A stretch of 18,920 nucleotides of DNA from an uncultured Lachnospiraceae bacterium (GTDB taxonomy: Bacteria > Bacillota > Clostridia > Lachnospirales > Lachnospiraceae). This document shows positions 14,873 to 18,920 of this stretch, piece after piece. How positions within the stretch are numbered: position 1 is the first letter of the stretch; every line of letters begins with the position of its first letter. The position numbers and the translations under genes are program-made. Under the pieces are notes generated by a model, which saw only the letters and a program-made list of their open reading frames with translations, was not told the DNA's origin and ran no database searches. The stretch covers positions 1 to 18,920 of the forward strand of contig USSP01000005.1 of the NCBI GenBank assembly GCA_900557385.1, given 5' to 3'.

Positions 14873-14876
14873 GTCT

Positions 14877-14905
14877 TAGACAAAACAGAATAAACGTGTT
14901 AGAAT
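14877..14905 (+). promoter_or_regulatory. Predicted sigma-A promoter upstream of the FliT-like gene
   Basis: TAGACA (14877-14882), a 17-base spacer and TAGAAT (14900-14905), with TG at 14897-14898 forming an extended -10. Each hexamer differs from consensus by one base. It starts 5 bases after the fliS stop, so the fliT-like gene and glf could be made apart from the SigD-type operon. The predicted start is near 14912, inside the hairpin that follows. Confidence 0.55.
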
Positions 14906-14908
14906 GAG

Positions 14909-14939
14909 ACTGCGGGTATCTATGAAGATTACCCGCAGT
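14909..14939 (+). promoter_or_regulatory. Strong hairpin between fliS and the FliT-like gene
   Basis: ACTGCGGGTA (14909-14918) pairs perfectly with TACCCGCAGT (14930-14939). ATCT/AGAT can add further pairs in the loop. Only TTTGAG follows, so it is a weak terminator at best. It lies at the predicted 5' end of the promoter's transcript and also at the 3' side of fliS, so it may protect either RNA end. The structure is certain; the role is inferred. Confidence 0.6.
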
Positions 14940-14969
14940 TTGAGATTACGAGAGAAAGGACATCTGTTC

Positions 14970-15443
14970 ATGAAACGATATCTAAACATGATGATCGAAA
15001 GCCTTGAGAAAAAACTGACGGTTTTGGAAGAAATACAGGAAGCAAATGTACAGCAGAGTGCATTGCTTAAGGCAGAACCCTTTGATCAGGAAGCCTTTGA
15101 CAGGACAATGGATAGGAAGGGTGCACAGATTGAAAAACTGGATGGCCTGGATGAGGGATTTGATAATCTTTATGAGCAGGTAAGGGAATTCTTACCGGCA
15201 CATACGGAGGAATTCCATGATGAAATTGCCAGATTGCAGGATTTGATCCGTCAGATTTCAGAGAAAAGCGTGTCCATTCAAGTGGGCGAACAACGGAACA
15301 AGGCTGCATTGGAGAGCGTGATCAAGCGTGAAAACGGAAAGCTGAGAGCTATGCAGAATAAAAGAAGAGTGATGCAGAGCTATGCTACCAATATGAGTCA
15401 GCTTAATTTCGTTGATCCACAGTTTATGGATCGTAAAAAATAA
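14970..15443 (+). CDS. FliT/FlgN-like flagellar chaperone (probable)
   Basis: A 157-residue, almost wholly helical, charged protein with no membrane segment. It has long coiled-coil stretches (MMIESLEKKLTVLEEIQEAN; DEIARLQDLIRQISEKSVSI) and no cysteines. Position directly after fliS is that of FliT, the FliD chaperone, in many flagellar loci, and the helical-bundle pattern fits the FliT/FlgN fold. Sequence motifs alone are weak, so the name rests largely on context. The ATG at 14970 has AAAGGA upstream; an in-frame ATG at 14904 overlaps the predicted -10 and the hairpin and is rejected. It lies 16 bases before glf and probably shares a transcript with it. Confidence 0.7.
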   Translation: MKRYLNMMIESLEKKLTVLEEIQEANVQQSALLKAEPFDQEAFDRTMDRKGAQIEKLDGLDEGFDNLYEQVREFLPAHTEEFHDEIARLQDLIRQISEKSVSIQVGEQRNKAALESVIKRENGKLRAMQNKRRVMQSYATNMSQLNFVDPQFMDRKK

Positions 15444-15459
15444 GAGTGAGGAGACCATC

Positions 15460-16620
15460 ATGCATTACGATTATCTGATTGTGGGGGCGGGACTGTTCGG
15501 TGCCGTTTTTGCCCATGAGATGAAGCAAAAGGGGAAAGTCTGCCTGGTTATTGACAAAAGAGATCATATCGCAGGTAATGTTTATACAAAGGAACAACTG
15601 GGAATTCAGGTACACAAGTACGGTGCACATATTTTCCACACATCTGATCGAAAGATTTGGGAGTATGTACAGCAGTTTGCGGAATTCAATCATTATATAA
15701 ATTCCCCCATTGCCCGCTATAAAAATGAGTTATATAATCTTCCCTTTAATATGAATACCTTCAGCAAAATGTGGGGAGTGGTGACACCGGCACAGGCGAA
15801 GGCAAAGATTGAGGAACAGAAAGCGGAATATGCGGATATTGAACCGAAGAATCTGGAAGAACAGGCGCTGACTTTAGTAGGGAAGGATATTTATGAAAAG
15901 CTGGTAAAAGGCTACACGGAGAAACAGTGGGGGCGTTCCTGCACTGAGCTTCCTTCCTTTATCATCCGCAGACTTCCTGTGCGTTTTACCTATGATAATA
16001 ACTATTTCAATGATCCTTATCAGGGAATTCCGGTAGACGGATACACGAAGATGGTGGAACGAATGCTGGAAGGCGTGGAAGTGCGCTTGAACTGTAAGTT
16101 TGCCAAACCTCTTATCGTAGAGCGGAAACGATGCGAAGGATGTGCGTTCCCGGGACAGGTGTGTGAACTGGGAGAAACGGATGCCATTACCTGGGATAAG
16201 CTGGTGTATACGGGACCTGTGGATGAATATTTCGATTATGCCCTGGGGCATCTGGAATATCGTTCTCTGCGTTTTGAGGAAGAGGAACTGCAGGAAGAGG
16301 ATAACTATCAGGGAAATGCAGTCGTTAATTATACAGAGAGAGAAGTTCCCTATACCCGGATCATTGAGCACAAACATTTTACCTTTGGAAAAGGCTCCGG
16401 TACTGTGATTACAAGGGAATATCCGGCAGAGTGGAAACCGGGAGATGAACCTTATTATCCGGTAAATAATGAGAAAAACAATGCTTTGGCAGCACAGTAT
16501 AAAGAACTGGCAGCACAGGAGAAGAACGTAATCTTCGGAGGACGACTGGGACAGTACCAGTATTATGATATGGATAAAGTTATTGCAGCAGCTTTGGCGG
16601 CAGTAGATAAAGAAGCCTGA
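15460..16620 (+). CDS. glf: UDP-galactopyranose mutase
   Basis: FAD enzyme that converts UDP-galactopyranose to UDP-galactofuranose, the donor for galactofuranose-containing surface glycans. It has 386 residues, the family length. The FAD-binding motif is at the start (YLIVGAGLFG, residues 5-14; VIDKRDHIAGN, 30-40). The family motifs KYGAHIFHTS (53-62), NLPFNMNTF, YTEKQWG, PVRFTYDNNYFNDPYQGIPV and REYPAEWKPGDEPYYPVNNE follow, with the C-terminal FGGRLGQYQYYDMD (359-372). Residues 225-235 carry CEGCAFPGQVC, a three-Cys insert that is not part of the core motifs. The ATG at 15460 follows GTGAGGAG. Placement in a flagellar locus suggests a link to flagellar or cell-surface glycans; no galactofuranosyltransferase is in the window. 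Confidence 0.96.
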   Translation: MHYDYLIVGAGLFGAVFAHEMKQKGKVCLVIDKRDHIAGNVYTKEQLGIQVHKYGAHIFHTSDRKIWEYVQQFAEFNHYINSPIARYKNELYNLPFNMNTFSKMWGVVTPAQAKAKIEEQKAEYADIEPKNLEEQALTLVGKDIYEKLVKGYTEKQWGRSCTELPSFIIRRLPVRFTYDNNYFNDPYQGIPVDGYTKMVERMLEGVEVRLNCKFAKPLIVERKRCEGCAFPGQVCELGETDAITWDKLVYTGPVDEYFDYALGHLEYRSLRFEEEELQEEDNYQGNAVVNYTEREVPYTRIIEHKHFTFGKGSGTVITREYPAEWKPGDEPYYPVNNEKNNALAAQYKELAAQEKNVIFGGRLGQYQYYDMDKVIAAALAAVDKEA

Positions 16621-16641
16621 GAACGGTCTATAGAGAAACAT

Positions 16642-16675
16642 AAAAAAGGCACTCCGCATCCGGAGTGCCTTTTTT
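16642..16675. terminator. Bidirectional rho-independent terminator between glf and the FliD-like gene
   Basis: GGCACTCCG (16648-16656) pairs with CGGAGTGCC (16661-16669), with loop CATC, an A6 tract before and a T6 tract after. It works in both directions. The minus-strand stop codon (16674-16676) lies in the T/A tract itself, so the FliD-like gene ends right against its terminator. Confidence 0.95.
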
Positions 16676-17969
16676 AGCAGTAGCTGTTGAACATCATACC
16701 TGTGTAGGGACTGGTTACATAAGGATTGGTGAAATTATGTCCCGGATTTTTATATGCTACAACCGTTCGATCCGTGTATTGCATGGGATTTAAGGAAATC
16801 TGACCGGCCTTTCGCATCAGGGAATTGGTAAAGTTTCGGATTCCCTGAAAAGATTCTTCCGAATTTTCATCCAGAGCAGCTTCCTTTAACTGCTCCTTAT
16901 CCACATCAATGGAGCCATTTTCATTGATATGTAATCCGGCAAGTTCCAGGTCGCTTCCGTAATGGGAAGATAAACTGTTCATTTCCTGAATCAACCGATG
17001 GCTGCCGCTTGCGGTGGCAAGGTGTTCATTGGCCGCCTGCAGAAAAGAATTGTATCCCTGGATCAGAGAAGAAATATTGTCTGTGAGCGATTCCACATCG
17101 GTCTTTAAACCAATATGCGTTTCCTTGTCATCATTACTTGTATTGTGCAGGGTTACCTCAAATTGATTACCGACCACAAAACTGTTGCTGGCAGAAGTCC
17201 GAGGTTCTCCATTTAAGGTGAAAACAGCGTTGGCAGCTGGACGGATGGTATAATCAATGCCCAAATATTCGACGGAACCGTTACGTTTGCTGGTATTGGT
17301 ATCACTGATCCGGAACTGGAACCCGCCGTCGGAGGGAACACCGGTGGCGTTGGAAGTTAACCGCAGAGAGGTAGCACCTTCATCGTTTTCCACAACATCT
17401 GCTTTCAAACCGATATTGGCATTGTTTACCAGGCGTGCCAGTCGGTTCTGGATATCCTTGTTTGTTTCGCCCTCATTAATGTTGTATTGAAATTCGTAGT
17501 TTAAATCATTAATCAGAATATCAAAGGAGTAGGTGTCAGGTTCTATGCCCACTTTACCCTCCGGCAGGAAATATCCCATGTTGACCTGGGAAGAAGCCAG
17601 AGACTGTACCTTGAGATCAAAAGATGCAGATGCAGCAGCTTCGGCATTACTTCCTATGAAAGATGCAGTAGCCAAAGACTCGTCGCTGGAAAAGGCAGCT
17701 TTTTTATTAAGAAGCTCTCCATCCTCCAAACCGCTCAGGGAAGAGATGGTATTCCCTAACTCCCGGGCACTTTCTTTCATGTGCACGGCAAAAGCAGAAG
17801 CTTCACGAACATCCTTGATCAGATAGAGCGGCGCTTCCTTATTTAATTTGGTAATATTATTACATACCGTTTTAAGCTCGTCTCTTTTGTGAGAATCAAA
17901 AGGAGAACTTCCCTTCGGCGAGTATGTAGTCAGATAATAATTATAGATTGCATTCAAAGCGGATGCCAT
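16674..17969 (-). CDS. Divergent FliD-like (filament cap-like) protein
   Basis: 431 residues, most likely a FliD relative. Residues about 112-215 resemble FliD_N (FDLKVQSLASSQVNM, with the INDLNYEFQYNINEGETNKD stretch, then LRLTSNATG). About 248-395 resemble FliD_C: FTLNGEPRTSASNSFVVGNQ, the helix DVESLTDNISSLIQGYNSFL, and LELAGLHINENGSIDVDKEQ. The usual FliD N-terminal GLDT helix is missing; instead residues 1-90 form a different helical region. The protein ends in a Pro/Tyr/Asn-rich tail with a last-residue Cys (NPYVTSPYTGMMFNSYC). The ribosome site AGGAGG precedes the ATG. It lies opposite to the flagellar genes with its own sigma-A-type promoter. Whether it caps filaments, forms another cap or has another role is unknown. 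Confidence 0.75.
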   Translation of the reverse strand: MASALNAIYNYYLTTYSPKGSSPFDSHKRDELKTVCNNITKLNKEAPLYLIKDVREASAFAVHMKESARELGNTISSLSGLEDGELLNKKAAFSSDESLATASFIGSNAEAAASASFDLKVQSLASSQVNMGYFLPEGKVGIEPDTYSFDILINDLNYEFQYNINEGETNKDIQNRLARLVNNANIGLKADVVENDEGATSLRLTSNATGVPSDGGFQFRISDTNTSKRNGSVEYLGIDYTIRPAANAVFTLNGEPRTSASNSFVVGNQFEVTLHNTSNDDKETHIGLKTDVESLTDNISSLIQGYNSFLQAANEHLATASGSHRLIQEMNSLSSHYGSDLELAGLHINENGSIDVDKEQLKEAALDENSEESFQGIRNFTNSLMRKAGQISLNPMQYTDRTVVAYKNPGHNFTNPYVTSPYTGMMFNSYC

Positions 17970-18051
17970 GGGAGCCTCCTTTCTCCTTTCATTACGTCCG
18001 TGTAATAATCAATGGCGGTTAAAAGGTATAGTTACCTACTTTCATGTATTT

Positions 18052-18079
18052 AGTATAGCTCATGTGGATTTCAAGTCAA
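18052..18079 (-). promoter_or_regulatory. Predicted sigma-A promoter of the FliD-like gene
   Basis: On the minus strand, TTGACT (18079-18074), a 16-base spacer and TATACT (18057-18052). The predicted start is near 18045. A small hairpin (AGGTA, loop, TACCT; 18024-18037) follows close to that start. No SigD-type match is seen, so this gene appears set apart from the late flagellar regulon. Confidence 0.65.
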
Positions 18080-18129
18080 GAGACGAAGCTGAAAAATATT
18101 AAAAAATGGGCAAAATTACGATAAAATGA

Positions 18130-18158
18130 TTGACGCGGGGCTTATCCTGTGTTATCGT
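18130..18158 (+). promoter_or_regulatory. Predicted sigma-A promoter of rpmG-secE-nusG
   Basis: TTGACG (18130-18135), a 17-base spacer and TATCGT (18153-18158), with TG at 18150-18151 forming an extended -10. It sits about 50 bases from the divergent promoter of the FliD-like gene. The T8 run at 18183-18190 lies downstream without a stable hairpin before it. The remainder of the region up to rpmG is A/T-rich leader with no other recognisable signal. Confidence 0.65.
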
Positions 18159-18236
18159 AAGTCTACGAGATGAGATTTAGGTCTTTTTTTTATGCTCAAA
18201 AATCGAAAAGAATAAGAATAGATGGAGGTGGATCAC

Positions 18237-18386
18237 ATGCGTACAAAGATTACATTGGCATGTACAGAGTGCAAACAGCGTAACTACAATACTACAAAGG
18301 ATAAGAAGACTCATCCTGACAGAATGGAAACCAAGAAGTATTGCAGATTCTGTAGAAGACACACATTACACAAGGAGACAAAATAG
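18237..18386 (+). CDS. rpmG: 50S ribosomal protein L33
   Basis: Large-subunit protein of 49 residues. It begins MRTKITLACTEC and has the second Cys pair CRFC near the C-terminus (KKYCRFCRRHTLHKETK), so it is the zinc-binding four-Cys form. RNYNTTKDKKTHPDRME is typical of L33. GGAGGTG lies 6 bases before the ATG. The gene starts the rpmG-secE-nusG cluster, a common Firmicute order, 27 bases before secE. Confidence 0.96.
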   Translation: MRTKITLACTECKQRNYNTTKDKKTHPDRMETKKYCRFCRRHTLHKETK

Positions 18387-18413
18387 TCTCGTAGCATGAA
18401 AGGAATGTGAGAT

Positions 18414-18668
18414 ATGGGAGATTCTGAGATCAAAGAGGAAATCAAAGAGCAGAACGAACCACAGAAGAAAGCAGAAAAAGCTGCAAAGAAAAAAGGCGCT
18501 TTTCAGAACATGAAAGCCGAATTCAAACGTATCGTTTGGCCGGACAAGAACACAGTTGTGAAGGAGTCCACCGCAGTTGTTGTCGTTACAGTTATTCTGG
18601 CAGTCATCATTGCATTGTTAGACTTTGTGATCAAGACTGGCCTGGATAAGATTCTTCAGATAGGATAA
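18414..18668 (+). CDS. secE: Preprotein translocase subunit SecE
   Basis: Single-span clamp subunit of the SecYEG channel, 84 residues. A charged Lys/Glu-rich N-terminus (about 1-30) leads to the conserved amphipathic segment MKAEFKRIVWPDKNTVVKES (about 33-52). One TM helix (STAVVVVTVILAVIIALLDF, about 52-72) and a short tail follow. AAAGGA lies upstream of the ATG. It sits between rpmG and nusG, as expected. Confidence 0.95.
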   Translation: MGDSEIKEEIKEQNEPQKKAEKAAKKKGAFQNMKAEFKRIVWPDKNTVVKESTAVVVVTVILAVIIALLDFVIKTGLDKILQIG

Positions 18669-18681
18669 GGGTGATTGACGT

Positions 18682-18920
18682 ATGGCAGATCGTATGGCAG
18701 ATAAAGAGCCACATTGGTATGTGGCACATACCTATTCCGGCTATGAGAACAAGGTCGCGAACGACCTGCAGACCATGGTGGAGAACCGTCACCTGCAGGA
18801 GCTGATCTGCGACATCAAGGTTCCCGTCGAGATGGTTCCTGAGATCGACAAGAACGGCAAGCAGAAGATGGTGGAGCACAAGCTGTTCCCCGGCTACGTT
18901 CTGGTCAAAATGGTGATGAA
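18682..18920 (+). CDS. nusG: Transcription termination/antitermination factor NusG (3' partial)
   Basis: RNA polymerase-binding factor; 79 codons lie in the window and the frame is open to the right edge. The NGN domain is clear: HWYVAHTYSGYENKVANDLQ near the start and FPGYVLVKMVM at the end of the visible part. The ATG at 18682 follows AAGGGTGAT; a second in-frame ATG at 18694 is too far from that site. From about codon 15 on, codons end mostly in C or G (GTC, GAC, CTG, AAG, ATC), unlike the A/T-ending use in rpmG and secE just upstream. Confidence 0.95.
   Translation, partial: MADRMADKEPHWYVAHTYSGYENKVANDLQTMVENRHLQELICDIKVPVEMVPEIDKNGKQKMVEHKLFPGYVLVKMVM

Noticed and set aside
14909..14946. 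Hairpin after fliS as a rho-independent terminator
   Set aside because: The stem is strong but only TTTGAG follows; there is no T-tract.
14904..14969. Upstream ATG for the FliT-like gene
   Set aside because: It overlaps the predicted -10 and the hairpin and has no ribosome site; the ATG at 14970 does.
15874..16659. Minus-strand open frame of 261 codons opposite glf
   Set aside because: Phe/Ile/Cys-rich translation typical of an antisense shadow; it also crosses the glf terminator.
18159..18191. T8 run before rpmG as a terminator or attenuator
   Set aside because: No stable inverted repeat precedes it.
18387..18413. tRNA between rpmG and secE, as found in some relatives
   Set aside because: The gap is only 27 bases.

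Overview
The window is a late-flagellar and chemotaxis locus from a motile, low-to-mid GC Firmicute. Gene content and protein style fit class Clostridia, most likely Lachnospiraceae (Roseburia/Butyrivibrio-like). The grounds are SigD-type promoters, the FliW-CsrA pair, consensus GGAGG ribosome sites, UDP-galactopyranose mutase beside flagellar genes, and an rpmG-secE-nusG boundary. The genus cannot be fixed from sequence alone. No mobile element, CRISPR array, tRNA or rRNA was seen.

Layout. (1) 1-5608: a membrane chemoreceptor fused at its C-terminus to a YcgR-like/PilZ c-di-GMP module (5' end cut by the window). It is followed tail-to-tail by an M42 metallopeptidase on the minus strand. After that comes a classical two-TM chemoreceptor with a very charged Lys/Glu-rich N-terminal extension, closed by a strong terminator. 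(2) 5619-12354: a SigD-type promoter starts flgM, flgN, two tandem flgK paralogues, a very long flgL, fliW and csrA. A terminator with an embedded 10-codon ORF ends it. (3) 12366-14872: a second SigD-type promoter, whose spacer is an almost perfect inverted repeat, starts flaG-fliD-fliS. (4) 14877-16675: a sigma-A-type promoter with a 5'-terminal hairpin appears to drive a FliT-like chaperone gene and glf. A bidirectional terminator follows. (5) 16674-18079, minus strand: a divergent FliD-like gene with its own sigma-A-type promoter. (6) 18130 onward, plus strand: rpmG, secE and the start of nusG.

How it works together. FlgM holds SigD until the hook is complete. SigD then turns on late genes, including flgM itself and the flaG-fliD-fliS unit. 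FlgN and the FliT-like protein are probable export chaperones for FlgK/FlgL and FliD; FliS is the flagellin chaperone. FlgK, FlgL and FliD form the hook-filament junction and cap. FliW and CsrA couple flagellin level to translation. The two chemoreceptors feed the chemotaxis pathway, one of them possibly tuned by c-di-GMP. The flagellin gene and the basal-body genes are not in the window.

Least ordinary points: the MCP-PilZ fusion, the poly-A tract cluster in the second receptor gene, the tandem FlgK pair, the orphan FliD-like gene, the leader ORF/terminator after csrA, inverted repeats set into both SigD promoters, and three promoters that each place a hairpin at or near the predicted transcript 5' end.
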